A stretch of DNA of 54,725 nt, taken from assembly GCF_000526935.1 (NCBI RefSeq), contig NZ_JAHA01000005.1, positions 1 through 54,725 of the forward strand, written 5' to 3'. The position numbers and the translations under genes are program-made. This document shows positions 32,245-41,014 of this stretch, piece by piece. Position 1 is the stretch's first letter. Each line of letters begins with the position of its first letter. The notes under the pieces were generated by a model. That model ran no database searches, was not told the DNA's origin, and saw only the letters and a program-made list of their open reading frames with translations. Origin of the DNA: Butyrivibrio sp. FCS014 (GTDB lineage: Bacteria > Bacillota > Clostridia > Lachnospirales > Lachnospiraceae).

Positions 32245-32775
32245 ATGGGAATCGAGATAGAGAGGAAATTCACGGTAAGCACTGCGCCTGAGAACCTGCA
32301 GGAGTATCCGGTACATGAGATAGAGCAGGGATATCTTAATGTCAGTCCTGCAATAAGGGTAAGGCGTCAGGACGATAAGTATATTATGACCTACAAAGGG
32401 GAAAAGTCCCGGGTAGAGGGCGAGATTGGACAGGTAGAGTATAATATGCCTCTTGACGCACAGTCTTACGAGCACATGGCAGCAAAGGCAGACGGTATTG
32501 TTATCAGGAAAAAGAGATATCTTGTCCCGCTCAACAGCGATGCTTACACTTCTGAATATCTGAGCCGCCGCCCGGAGATAGCGGAAATGCTTGCGGAGGG
32601 GAAGATAAAGATAGAACTTGACGTGTTCTCAAGCCCCGCTGATATAGGAATGCTGGCGGAGGTGGAGTTTCCTGATGAGGACAGTGCCAGAAATTATAAG
32701 AAAGCAGATTGGTTTGACGAGGATGTTACAGGTAATATCCGGTACAGCAATGCACAGATGAGCCGCGGTCAGTAA
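32245..32775 (+). CDS. CYTH-domain protein (triphosphate tunnel metalloenzyme)
   Basis: The 176-residue protein starts MGIEIERKFTV, the E-x-E-x-K signature of the CYTH family. Charged strands that build the tunnel follow (AIRVRRQDDKYIMTYKGE, EIGQVEYNMP, IKIELDVFSSP, LAEVEFPDEDSA). Bacterial stand-alone members are mostly inorganic triphosphatases; a minority make cAMP. It has AAAGGAGG before the ATG and lies 16 bases ahead of the AmmeMemoRadiSam fusion gene, so the two are probably in one operon. Confidence 0.92.
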   Translation: MGIEIERKFTVSTAPENLQEYPVHEIEQGYLNVSPAIRVRRQDDKYIMTYKGEKSRVEGEIGQVEYNMPLDAQSYEHMAAKADGIVIRKKRYLVPLNSDAYTSEYLSRRPEIAEMLAEGKIKIELDVFSSPADIGMLAEVEFPDEDSARNYKKADWFDEDVTGNIRYSNAQMSRGQ

Positions 32776-32791
32776 CGGAAAGGAGGCAGAT

Positions 32792-34231
32792 ATGCCGATT
32801 TTAGGAGCGTTCATGGTACCACATCCCCCTATTATCCTTCCGGAAGTAGGACATGGGGAAGAAGAAAATATAAAGGCCACAACACAGGCTTATATGCAGG
32901 TGGCGCAGGAAATAGCGGAGCTTAAGCCTGACACAATCATTATTTCCAGTCCCCACAGCATTATGTATTCGGACTATTTCCATATTTCGCCCGGGAAAAG
33001 AGCTACAGGCAATATGGGACGTTTTAATGCATCCGAGGTGAGCTTTGATGAAGAGTATGATACGGAGCTCGTTGATGAAATATGCCGGATCTGCGATGGA
33101 TACGGCAATGGAGATGGAGAAGCCGCAAATATCCAGGAATTTCCTGCGGGAACTCTCGGAGAAAGAGACAGCTCCCTTGACCATGGGACCATGATTCCGC
33201 TGTATTTTATCCGACAGTTTTATGGCACCTTTAAAATCGTCAGGATCGGCCTTTCCGGCCTCTCTTTGCCCATGCACTATGAAATGGGTCAGATAATACA
33301 AAAAGCCGTGATTTCGACCAATAAACGCGCTGTATACGTGGCCAGCGGAGATCTGTCCCATAAGATGAAAAAGGAAGGCCCCTACGGTTATGCCAAGGAG
33401 GGCCCGGAGTATGACGAAAGGATAATGGAAGTCTGCGGAAGCGGAGATTTTGAAAAGCTTTTAGACTTTGATGATGTTTTCTGTGAAAAAGCAGCTGAGT
33501 GCGGTCACAGGTCTTTTGTCATGATGGCGGGAGCTCTTGACGGACTTGATGTAAAGGCTCAGAAGCTGTCCCATGAGGCAACTTTCGGGGTTGGTTATGG
33601 AATATGCCGCTTTGAAGTGGGAGGGACAAATGATAACAGGCGTTTTTTAAAGAGCTGGAGAGCCGCTAAAACAGCGCTTCTTAAACAAAAACAGGCTGAT
33701 GAGGACCCATATGTTCGCCTGGCCAGATTCTCTTTGGAAAGTTATATAACCATGGGTAAGAGGATCACCCGGAAGGATCTTGAGGATGACAGATGGAAGG
33801 ATCTTCCGGAGGAGATTTTTAAGCAGAAAGCAGGAGCTTTTGTTTCCATACATAAGGACGGAGCACTAAGGGGATGTATCGGAACGATACTGCCCACCTG
33901 CAGGTGTGTGGCGGATGAGATCATGCAGAATGCCATCAGCGCCGGCACCAATGACCCAAGATTTCCGATGATAGGCGAAAATGAGCTTGATAGTCTTGAG
34001 ATGAGCGTGGATGTGCTTGATGAGCCGGAGCCCATAGACGGGCCCGATCAGCTTGATGTAAAGCGATATGGAGTTATCGTCACCTGCGGCCGCAAGAGAG
34101 GGCTTCTTTTGCCTAATCTTGACGGAGTGGATACTATTCCGGAGCAGATTGAGATAGCATGCCGTAAGGCCGGAATACGAGACGATGAAGAGTACAGTTT
34201 AGAGAGATTTGAAGTGATCCGGCATAACTGA
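32792..34231 (+). CDS. AmmeMemoRadiSam system proteins B and A fused (class III dioxygenase-like plus AMMECR1)
   Basis: The 479-residue fusion has an N-terminal half (about 1-275) like the LigB/MEMO1 fold. Possible metal ligands are in MVPHPPIILPEVG, ISSPHSIMYSDYF, SSLDHGTMIPLYF and YVASGDLSHKM. The C-terminal half (about 305-479) is an AMMECR1 domain with GAFVSIHKDGALRGCIGTI, RCVADEIMQNAISAGTNDPRF and GLLLPNLDGVDT. The radical SAM partner follows 20 bases later. The reaction of this conserved trio is not established. Fusion of the two halves is known in Clostridia and supports joint action. Confidence 0.95.
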   Translation: MPILGAFMVPHPPIILPEVGHGEEENIKATTQAYMQVAQEIAELKPDTIIISSPHSIMYSDYFHISPGKRATGNMGRFNASEVSFDEEYDTELVDEICRICDGYGNGDGEAANIQEFPAGTLGERDSSLDHGTMIPLYFIRQFYGTFKIVRIGLSGLSLPMHYEMGQIIQKAVISTNKRAVYVASGDLSHKMKKEGPYGYAKEGPEYDERIMEVCGSGDFEKLLDFDDVFCEKAAECGHRSFVMMAGALDGLDVKAQKLSHEATFGVGYGICRFEVGGTNDNRRFLKSWRAAKTALLKQKQADEDPYVRLARFSLESYITMGKRITRKDLEDDRWKDLPEEIFKQKAGAFVSIHKDGALRGCIGTILPTCRCVADEIMQNAISAGTNDPRFPMIGENELDSLEMSVDVLDEPEPIDGPDQLDVKRYGVIVTCGRKRGLLLPNLDGVDTIPEQIEIACRKAGIRDDEEYSLERFEVIRHN

Positions 34232-34251
34232 GGGTCAGAAAGTGCGGTATT

Positions 34252-35097
34252 ATGCCTAAATGCGATGTGTGTCACAATGAATGCAATCTTGAGGAAGGGG
34301 TTGTTGGTCTCTGCCGTGCAAGAAAGTATGAGAATGGCGGCTTTAAATGTGTCAATTATGGACTTGTTACTTCAATCGCCCTTGATCCTATAGAGAAAAA
34401 GCCTTTAAACAGGTTTTTCCCTGGATCAAATATAATTTCGGTGGGAAGTTTTGGCTGTAATCTGCGATGCCCCTTTTGTCAGAACCATGAGATTTCCTAT
34501 GGATTCGGGCAGGAATACAATATGGGCTATCGCTACATATCTGCTGAGGAACTGGCTGATATCGCTAAGGAGTACAGTGATCGAGGCAATATCGGAGTAG
34601 CTTTTACCTATAACGAGCCGCTTATTGGTTATGAATATGTGATAGATGCCTCCAAAGAAGTTCATAAAGCAGGCATGAAGACCGTACTTGTGTCGAACGG
34701 ATGCGTATCTGAGAGAGTAAGGGACCTTGTGCTGCCCCATATCGATGCTATGAATATTGATCTGAAGGGCTTTACTGATGCGTACTATAGTGATGTACTA
34801 AGAGGCAATCGCAGGCTGGTGATGAGTTTTATTGAAGCCGCAGCTGCAATATGTCACGTGGAGGTGACAACTTTGGTGGTTCCGGGGTTTAATGACAGCG
34901 AGCGGGAAATGGAGCAGATAGCCTCCTGGCTTGCGGGGCTTAACAGAGGCAGGGGAAAAGAAAATGTGGCTCTTCACATAAGCAGATATTTCCCCAGGTT
35001 TAAGATGGATGTTCCCGCAACTGATGTCAGATTGGTTTACAGACTGGCGGATGTAGCCAGAAAGCATTTAGACTACGTTTATGAGGGGAATTGCTGA
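34252..35097 (+). CDS. AmmeMemoRadiSam system radical SAM enzyme
   Basis: The 281-residue enzyme carries the 4Fe-4S/SAM motif CNLRCPFC at about residues 69-76. An N-terminal cysteine cluster (CDVCHNECNLEEGVVGLCRAR) may hold a second metal site. Other landmarks are GVAFTYNEPLIGYEYV and DAMNIDLKGFTDAYY, as in pyruvate-formate-lyase-activase-like proteins. It belongs with the A-B fusion protein just upstream. Its substrate is unknown. The start has no strong ribosome binding site and may depend on translation of the gene before it. Confidence 0.95.
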   Translation: MPKCDVCHNECNLEEGVVGLCRARKYENGGFKCVNYGLVTSIALDPIEKKPLNRFFPGSNIISVGSFGCNLRCPFCQNHEISYGFGQEYNMGYRYISAEELADIAKEYSDRGNIGVAFTYNEPLIGYEYVIDASKEVHKAGMKTVLVSNGCVSERVRDLVLPHIDAMNIDLKGFTDAYYSDVLRGNRRLVMSFIEAAAAICHVEVTTLVVPGFNDSEREMEQIASWLAGLNRGRGKENVALHISRYFPRFKMDVPATDVRLVYRLADVARKHLDYVYEGNC

Positions 35098-35128
35098 TCG
35101 GTAGTGTCTGAATATGAAAGGTTTGATT

Positions 35129-36598
35129 ATGAGCGGTGATAGCAGGATTTATGCGGCAATTGATCTGAAATCCTTCTATGCTTCCTGTGAATGCGTTGAC
35201 AGGGGGCTTGATCCGCTTGCCACAAACCTTGTGGTGGCCGATCCTACAAGGACCAATAAGACCATATGCCTTGCGGTGTCACCTTCCCTTAAAGCCTATG
35301 GAATTCCCGGAAGACCGAGACTATTCGAGGTAGAGCAGGCAGTGGATAAGATAAATGCCGCCGGGAAAACAAAGCTGGAGTATATTGTCGCTCCGCCAAG
35401 AATGGCCAGATACATGGAGGTAAGTGCAAAAATATACAGTATTTATCTTAAGTATGTAGCGCCGGAGGATATCTTTGCCTACAGTATCGATGAGGTTTTC
35501 ATTGATCTTACCGCATATCTTAAGACCTACAACAAGTCTGCCCACGAACTTACCATGGAGATGGTCAGGGATGTACTCGGGGTGACGGGGATTACGGCTA
35601 CTGCCGGTATCGGGAGCAATCTTTTTCTTGCAAAAGTTGCCATGGATGTGGTCGCCAAGCACGCTGATCCTGACAAAGACGGGGTTCGTATAGCCGAACT
35701 TGATGAGATGTCCTACAGAAGGCTTTTATGGTGTCATACACCTATCACCGATATATGGCGTGTCGGGGGCGGAATTGCCAGACGGTTGGCCAAGCACGGC
35801 ATCTTCACCATGGGCGATATTGCCAGGGCATCGGTAAGTGATGACAAGTATATCGGTGAGCCGATGCTATACAAGGAATTCGGGGTGAATGCCGAGCTTC
35901 TTATAGACCATGCCTGGGGATATGAGCCATGCACTTTGGCGGATGTTAAGGCATATGAACCGGAGAATACCAGTATCAGCAGCGGCCAGGTGCTGATGCG
36001 CCCCTATGAGTACGATGAGGCCAGGATCATTGTACAGGAGATGACAGATCTTCTTGTGCTTGATCTTGTGGACAAGGGACTGGTGTGTAATGCGGTCGTA
36101 CTTACAATAAGTTATGACAATGAGAATCTTACTGATCCCGAAAAGCTGGCAAACTTTGAGGGGAATATATCTGTGGATTACTATGGACGCCTGGCTCCTG
36201 AGCATGCTCACGGAACAGCGGCTCTTGGAGAGTATACAAGCTCCACAAGGAAGATAATCAGTGCTATGATGGAACTCTATGACCGGATTGTGGATCCTAA
36301 GCTTCTGGTGCGCCGGGTTAACGTTGTGGCGGTGAATACCATGAAGGAGGATCAGGCCCCGGGAAGGCCCGGAGGAAGCATGGAGTTTGAGCAGTTGGAT
36401 CTTTTTACAGACTATTCTGCTCTTGAGGCCAGGCGGGAAGAGGACCGCATTGAGGAGGAGAAGGAAAAGCAGCTCCAACATGCGGTGCTTGATATAAAGA
36501 AGAAATTTGGGAAAAACGCCATTCTTAAAGGGATGAATCTTCAGAAGGGCGCCATGACCATAGAGCGTAATAACCAGGTGGGAGGACACAAGGCATGA
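35129..36598 (+). CDS. Y-family DNA polymerase (UmuC/UvrX-like)
   Basis: I start it at 35129, preceded by AAAGG; an ATG 15 bases earlier lacks a site. The 489-residue enzyme has the catalytic acidic residues of Y-family polymerases in YAAIDLKSFYASCE and YSIDEVFIDLT. The finger/thumb segments ATAGIGSNLFLAKVAMD and DIWRVGGGIARRLAKHGI follow. It copies damaged DNA with low fidelity. The closest type by layout is the Gram-positive UmuC/UvrX group often found on plasmids and phages with a YolD-like partner, which is exactly what follows here, overlapping by four bases (ATGA). Confidence 0.93.
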   Translation: MSGDSRIYAAIDLKSFYASCECVDRGLDPLATNLVVADPTRTNKTICLAVSPSLKAYGIPGRPRLFEVEQAVDKINAAGKTKLEYIVAPPRMARYMEVSAKIYSIYLKYVAPEDIFAYSIDEVFIDLTAYLKTYNKSAHELTMEMVRDVLGVTGITATAGIGSNLFLAKVAMDVVAKHADPDKDGVRIAELDEMSYRRLLWCHTPITDIWRVGGGIARRLAKHGIFTMGDIARASVSDDKYIGEPMLYKEFGVNAELLIDHAWGYEPCTLADVKAYEPENTSISSGQVLMRPYEYDEARIIVQEMTDLLVLDLVDKGLVCNAVVLTISYDNENLTDPEKLANFEGNISVDYYGRLAPEHAHGTAALGEYTSSTRKIISAMMELYDRIVDPKLLVRRVNVVAVNTMKEDQAPGRPGGSMEFEQLDLFTDYSALEARREEDRIEEEKEKQLQHAVLDIKKKFGKNAILKGMNLQKGAMTIERNNQVGGHKA

Positions 36599-36816
36599 GG
36601 CAGTGGACCAGAACTCTTGATGATTACAAGGATATAATTGATATACCTCGTCACGATCCTATTGGAAGGGCAAGAATGCCAATGGAGAAGCGGGCGGCGC
36701 AGTTTTCTCCCTTTGCAGCTCTTACAGGATATGAGGATGCCATAAGTGATGCCGTAAAGCGAACGGAAGAAGAGGTAGAAGAAAGAAATAAAGGCTGGAA
36801 GATAGAAGATGATTAG
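36595..36816 (+). CDS. YolD-like small protein
   Basis: The 73-residue protein contains RMPMEKRAAQFSPFAALTGY, a pattern typical of the YolD-like proteins that accompany UvrX-type polymerases. Its start codon overlaps the polymerase stop (ATGA), so the pair is translationally coupled. YolD proteins are proposed to control the polymerase as UmuD does in E. coli, without the UmuD protease fold. The C-terminus is a charged helix (KRTEEEVEERNKGWK). Confidence 0.8.
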   Translation: MRQWTRTLDDYKDIIDIPRHDPIGRARMPMEKRAAQFSPFAALTGYEDAISDAVKRTEEEVEERNKGWKIEDD

Positions 36817-37555
36817 AGCTGTACTTTGGGATATTGATAATACTTTGCTTGATTTTGATGTGGCTGAGCATGCCGCATTGAATAAGGATTTTGAAGAATT
36901 TGGCTTGGGAGAACTGACAGAGGAGATGCTCTCTGAGTATATGGCGCTTAATAAAAGGCGCTGGCAGGCTCTTGAGAGGGGAGAAATGGAAAAACAGGAG
37001 GTACTGGAGGGAAGATTTAGAGAGTTTTTTGGTATGTACGGGCTTCCCACGGATATTGCAGCGGCTTTTAATGCCAGATATCAGATACTCCTGGGAGAAA
37101 CCATCTGTTTCAGAGACAATTCCTATGAACTTATAGAAAGCTATCGCGGCAAGGTGCTTCAGGCGATTGCTTCAAACGGCACATTGACGGCTCAGACCGG
37201 TAAGCTTAAAAACTCAGGATTTGACAAGCTTTTTGACCTGTTTTTCATATCGGAGCAGATTGGATATGAAAAGCCTGCCAAGGAGTTTTTTGACCTGTGC
37301 TTTAAAGATATGAACAGCTGGCTCAAAGAGAATGAGGCTAAATTATCCTATTCCGGCGGTCAGTACCTTGGCGACCTGAAAAAAGATGAGGTTATCATCA
37401 TCGGCGATTCCCTTACCAGTGATATTATGGGGGGCAATAACGCGGGTATTCGTTGCTGCTGGTATAATCCCAAACACCTTCCGGGGCGTGAAGATGTAAC
37501 CTTTGACTATGAGATCACCGATCTGCAGGAAGTTCCCGGAATTCTTGGTTTCTGA
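36809..37555 (+). CDS. HAD-superfamily phosphatase, YjjG-like
   Basis: The 248-residue protein has HAD motif I (DIDNTLLDFD) at residues 8-17, motif II in IASNG, a motif III Lys in YEKPAKEFF, and motif IV in IIGDSLTSDIMGG. A helical cap follows motif I (YMALNKRRWQALERGEMEKQE), as in YjjG-type 5'-nucleotidases that clear non-standard nucleotides. It overlaps the YolD-like gene by eight bases, which puts a possible nucleotide-pool cleaner in one transcript with a translesion polymerase. A short insertion at about 170-180 looks lineage-specific. Confidence 0.9.
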   Translation: MIRAVLWDIDNTLLDFDVAEHAALNKDFEEFGLGELTEEMLSEYMALNKRRWQALERGEMEKQEVLEGRFREFFGMYGLPTDIAAAFNARYQILLGETICFRDNSYELIESYRGKVLQAIASNGTLTAQTGKLKNSGFDKLFDLFFISEQIGYEKPAKEFFDLCFKDMNSWLKENEAKLSYSGGQYLGDLKKDEVIIIGDSLTSDIMGGNNAGIRCCWYNPKHLPGREDVTFDYEITDLQEVPGILGF

Positions 37556-37572
37556 AAAGGCAGATAAAAGGC

Positions 37573-39309
37573 ATGGAAAGACGCATCAAGAAAGACTCTT
37601 TTATGAGGACCATAACCATCGGCGTGGTAAGCTATCTTATCCTTATGATAGTTATTCTTTCTGCGGTTTGGCGAAACACCTCTGCCACGCTGGAAGATGG
37701 TGCCGGGGCAGCTCTTATTCAGGCCCGGGATATCAGCCTTTATCAGATGGATGACGTTCTAAAGGCCAATGAACAGGCTCTTGCATCGGTTCTTCAGAAT
37801 AATGACAATATCAAGGTCTTTGAATATGGAACAGAGAATCAGCGGGCGATTGCAGCTCAGAATATGATCCAGATCCTGCAGCGATCCGCCCTTACCAGCA
37901 GTGATGTTGAGACGCTTGTTTTCTATGACCTTGTTGGTGATACCTACATAGCCAAAACCGGAGATAACGCCACTTACGAGGAGACGGTACTGATTGAAAA
38001 GGCAGTGAGAAAGTTAAAGGATGAGAATCCCGGAAACATGCCTTCAGAGTGGTTTTACAGCAAAATCGGGGAAAAGAACTATGCAGTCAGGATGTATAAG
38101 AATAAAAAGAGGATGCTTGGGGCGCTGGTAGAGGTATCAAATCTCTTTGACATCTCTTCTGCAAGTGACACCATCACCTATACTCTCACCGATGAGGCAG
38201 GGGCTATTATTACGCAGTTTGGCGGCACCGATGCCCCTCAGCAGGGTGATATATCTGAGAGGTTTATCGGAAACGGAGGATGGTCTGAGGGAAAAGACTT
38301 CTATATAACCGGAGCAAAGTCCACCAGAGGCGCGCTACGGATATATGTCAGCATGCCAAGAAGCCGGGTTTTCGGAAGTTTCCAGACACTTCAGGTGGTT
38401 CTTATAGGTCTGGTGGCTGCGGCGATACTGTTGCTTTTGTTGATGGCTCTTTATACCAGAAGGACAGTATATTCACCGCTGGCGGAACTTCTTGCTTCCA
38501 TGAGGAAGATTGAGAACGGCGATCAGAGCGTAAGGCTGCCGGATGAGGCGGATACTGTGGAGTTTCAGCAGATAAATACCAGTTTTAATCGCATGATGGA
38601 TACCATCGTAAATTTAAGGATGAGGTCCTATGAGGAGAGAATAGCTTTTGATGAGGCGACACTTAAATATGTTCAGCTCCAGATAAAGCCACATTTTTTC
38701 CTGAATGCCCTTACCACCATTCACAGTATGTCTTTCCAGAACAGAAATGAGGAGATACGGGAGTATATCGAGAGACTCTCCAGGAATATCCGTTATCTGT
38801 TTAAGTCGGGGCTTCATGCTGTGCCGCTCTCTGAAGAGATGGAACATGCCAGAGACTATATATCTATGCAGGAAATCCTGTATCCGGGATGTGTTTTCGA
38901 TTTTATCGATATTGAACCCGGAATCGAGGATTATCCTATCCCGCAGCTTCTTGTTCACACTATTCTGGAAAACATCTATAAGCATGCCGTTTCCGTGGAC
39001 AGGCTTACTTCAATTCTTATTTCTGCCAAAATGCAGGAAAAGGATGGAGAGGAAATGTGCCATCTTATAGTTGAAGACGACGGAGAGGGCTATCCGGAAG
39101 AGTTCCTCAAGGAAGTGGCTGCAGGAGATGTCAAGGTCAAGGATGACGGCCACGGAGTGGGACTTTGGAACATGAAAAAGACCCTTAACCTTATGTACAG
39201 AAGAGATGATTTGATGGAATTTTCCAACAAGGAGCCCCACGGAACAAGAGTTGATGTGTGGCTTCCAAGGAGAGTAAAGAGGCAGAGCAGCTTATGGACT
39301 CAATCGTGA
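37573..39309 (+). CDS. Sensor histidine kinase, YesM/LytS type
   Basis: The 578-residue kinase has a first membrane segment at about 12-32 (ITIGVVSYLILMIVILSAVW), an outside sensor region, and a second at about 274-296 (VVLIGLVAAAILLLLLMALY). A HAMP linker follows, and then the His_kinase motif QIKPHFFLNALTTIHSM with the phosphorylated His near residue 374. The ATPase part has LENIYKHA (N box), EDDGEGYP and GHGVGLWNM. This type senses extracellular carbohydrates or peptides. It overlaps the response regulator gene by 16 bases. Confidence 0.94.
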   Translation: MERRIKKDSFMRTITIGVVSYLILMIVILSAVWRNTSATLEDGAGAALIQARDISLYQMDDVLKANEQALASVLQNNDNIKVFEYGTENQRAIAAQNMIQILQRSALTSSDVETLVFYDLVGDTYIAKTGDNATYEETVLIEKAVRKLKDENPGNMPSEWFYSKIGEKNYAVRMYKNKKRMLGALVEVSNLFDISSASDTITYTLTDEAGAIITQFGGTDAPQQGDISERFIGNGGWSEGKDFYITGAKSTRGALRIYVSMPRSRVFGSFQTLQVVLIGLVAAAILLLLLMALYTRRTVYSPLAELLASMRKIENGDQSVRLPDEADTVEFQQINTSFNRMMDTIVNLRMRSYEERIAFDEATLKYVQLQIKPHFFLNALTTIHSMSFQNRNEEIREYIERLSRNIRYLFKSGLHAVPLSEEMEHARDYISMQEILYPGCVFDFIDIEPGIEDYPIPQLLVHTILENIYKHAVSVDRLTSILISAKMQEKDGEEMCHLIVEDDGEGYPEEFLKEVAAGDVKVKDDGHGVGLWNMKKTLNLMYRRDDLMEFSNKEPHGTRVDVWLPRRVKRQSSLWTQS

Positions 39310-40889
39310 TCGATGATGATCTTTCCACGGTGGAGGTAATAGTATCAAACACCGACTGGGACAAATTTCATATTGATAAGGTGTATAAAGCCTACAACAT
39401 AGCTGCAGCCAAGAAGATATTCCTGGAGCATGACATCAGTGTGGCGGTGTGTGATATTGAGATGCCTATGGGAAGCGGGCTTGATCTGATCAAATGGGCA
39501 AGGGAAAACAAAATCGACACTGAATTTGTTTTCCTTACCAGCCATGAGAAGTTTGACTATGCAAGACAGGCCATAGAATACGAAGCATCGGGCTATGTGG
39601 TGAAGCCCTTTAACGCTGACAGGATGGAGGCGGAGCTCACAACAGCCCTGCAAAAACGCAGTGACAGAAGTAAGATCAGGAAGGCGGCTCAGTACGAGGA
39701 GTGGTACGCCGGAAGCCTTGAGTACGTAGAAGGTTCCTTTTGGGACGATGTGCTCCAGCAGCGTATTCTGGCAGATCGCGCAATTATTGGCAAAGAAATA
39801 GAAAGACGCCGTCTTTTGGTGGATCCTGATGCCGAATACAGGCTTATACTTATAGCCAGCGGAAACCTTGAGGGTATTGAAGAGACCAGGGGCAAAGATC
39901 TGGCAGGTCTTTATGAAAAAGAGCTGGCGGATTATGCGGCAGAGCACCTTGGCGGAGGAGCTATCAGCAGCCGTATTGTCAATTATCACCTTAAAAACCT
40001 TATTTATACCGCTGTTATAGCAAAGGCCGATATCTCTTTTCCCGAGCAGGAATTCGTGGATGAAGCAAAAGAGAAGCTGAAAAACGTGATAACTGTCTAT
40101 ATCAGCAATCCCTGTAATATAGAGAAATTATATGAGGCGAGACTTCATATAGAAGAGCTGGACAAGAACAATGTGGCGTCCAAAGGGCGAATTTTCCATG
40201 AGAACGATGAGATCGTGCTGGCTTCGGAGAAGGGGCATATGCTGGATCAGGAGCAGATAAGGCTCCTTCTTAATGAGAAGAAGAAAAAGGAACTGCTTAA
40301 TCTTCTGAAATTCAGCATGGAATCCCTGGCGGCCCAGAAGAAACTATCGGCAGCGGTACTTACAGAAATAAAGCAGGATCTTTTACAGATCGTGTTTGTG
40401 TATCTGCATAGCAAGGAGATCCAGGCAAATCAGCTCTTTGCCAATGAGGCCTTTGTTTCTCTTGAGGATCAGGCCACGGAGTCTTTAGTGAACATGATGC
40501 GATACCAGGTACACCTTATAAGCCGTACTATCGATTATGTCTCAGAGGTTGAGCAGTCTGACTCCATCGTTCAGAGGGCCAAGAAGTACGTCCATGATCA
40601 CTATAAGGAGGACATTTCCCGGACAGAGGTTGCCGAGAGTGTGTTCCTGACACCGGAATACATGGCGAAGATGTTTAAAAAAGAGACTGGAATCAGCCTC
40701 AAGCAGTATATAAGCGACTATCGTATTTCTGTGGCAAAAGAGCTGCTGGCAAGCCCCGGGGCAAGAATAAGCGATGTGGCAAGTGAAGTGGGTTTTGACA
40801 ACTTCTCTTACTTTTCCACCGTATTCAAGAAGACCACGGGCTATACGCCCAATGAGTATCAGGCCATGGCCACAGGGCAAGATCAATAA
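39294..40889 (+). CDS. AraC-type response regulator (YesN-like)
   Basis: I start it at the ATG at 39294, which gives the normal receiver start DSIVIDDD. The 531-residue protein has a receiver domain with the phosphorylated Asp at about 53 (VCDIEMPMGSG) and Lys at about 103 (VVKPF). A helical middle region follows. The C-terminus is a double helix-turn-helix AraC domain (DISRTEVAESVFLTPEYMAKMFKKETG, RISDVASEVGFDNFSYFSTVFKKTTGYTP). It should activate the binding-protein/permease operon that starts 125 bases downstream. Confidence 0.95.
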   Translation: MDSIVIDDDLSTVEVIVSNTDWDKFHIDKVYKAYNIAAAKKIFLEHDISVAVCDIEMPMGSGLDLIKWARENKIDTEFVFLTSHEKFDYARQAIEYEASGYVVKPFNADRMEAELTTALQKRSDRSKIRKAAQYEEWYAGSLEYVEGSFWDDVLQQRILADRAIIGKEIERRRLLVDPDAEYRLILIASGNLEGIEETRGKDLAGLYEKELADYAAEHLGGGAISSRIVNYHLKNLIYTAVIAKADISFPEQEFVDEAKEKLKNVITVYISNPCNIEKLYEARLHIEELDKNNVASKGRIFHENDEIVLASEKGHMLDQEQIRLLLNEKKKKELLNLLKFSMESLAAQKKLSAAVLTEIKQDLLQIVFVYLHSKEIQANQLFANEAFVSLEDQATESLVNMMRYQVHLISRTIDYVSEVEQSDSIVQRAKKYVHDHYKEDISRTEVAESVFLTPEYMAKMFKKETGISLKQYISDYRISVAKELLASPGARISDVASEVGFDNFSYFSTVFKKTTGYTPNEYQAMATGQDQ

Positions 40890-40932
40890 ACCTTAAAATT
40901 GAAAATATAAGTCTTATTTTTAAAAGAATCGA

Positions 40933-41014
40933 AAATACCTCCCTTTGTATAATGAGTACAACTCAAATGAAGCGTGCCTTTTGACGGCGCGCCAATGTAC
41001 AAAGGGAGGTATTT
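40933..41014 (+). promoter_or_regulatory. Promoter and 17-bp inverted repeat that includes the ribosome binding site
   Basis: AAATACCTCCCTTTGTA (40933-40949) and TACAAAGGGAGGTATTT (40998-41014) are perfect inverted copies with a 48-base spacer. The right arm holds the ribosome binding site and touches the ATG at 41015. The left arm ends within a -10 box TATAAT (40948-40953) that lacks a good -35, as expected of an activator-dependent promoter. Transcripts starting here would omit the left arm. Read-through transcripts from the regulator gene would fold and hide the ribosome binding site. Confidence 0.75.
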
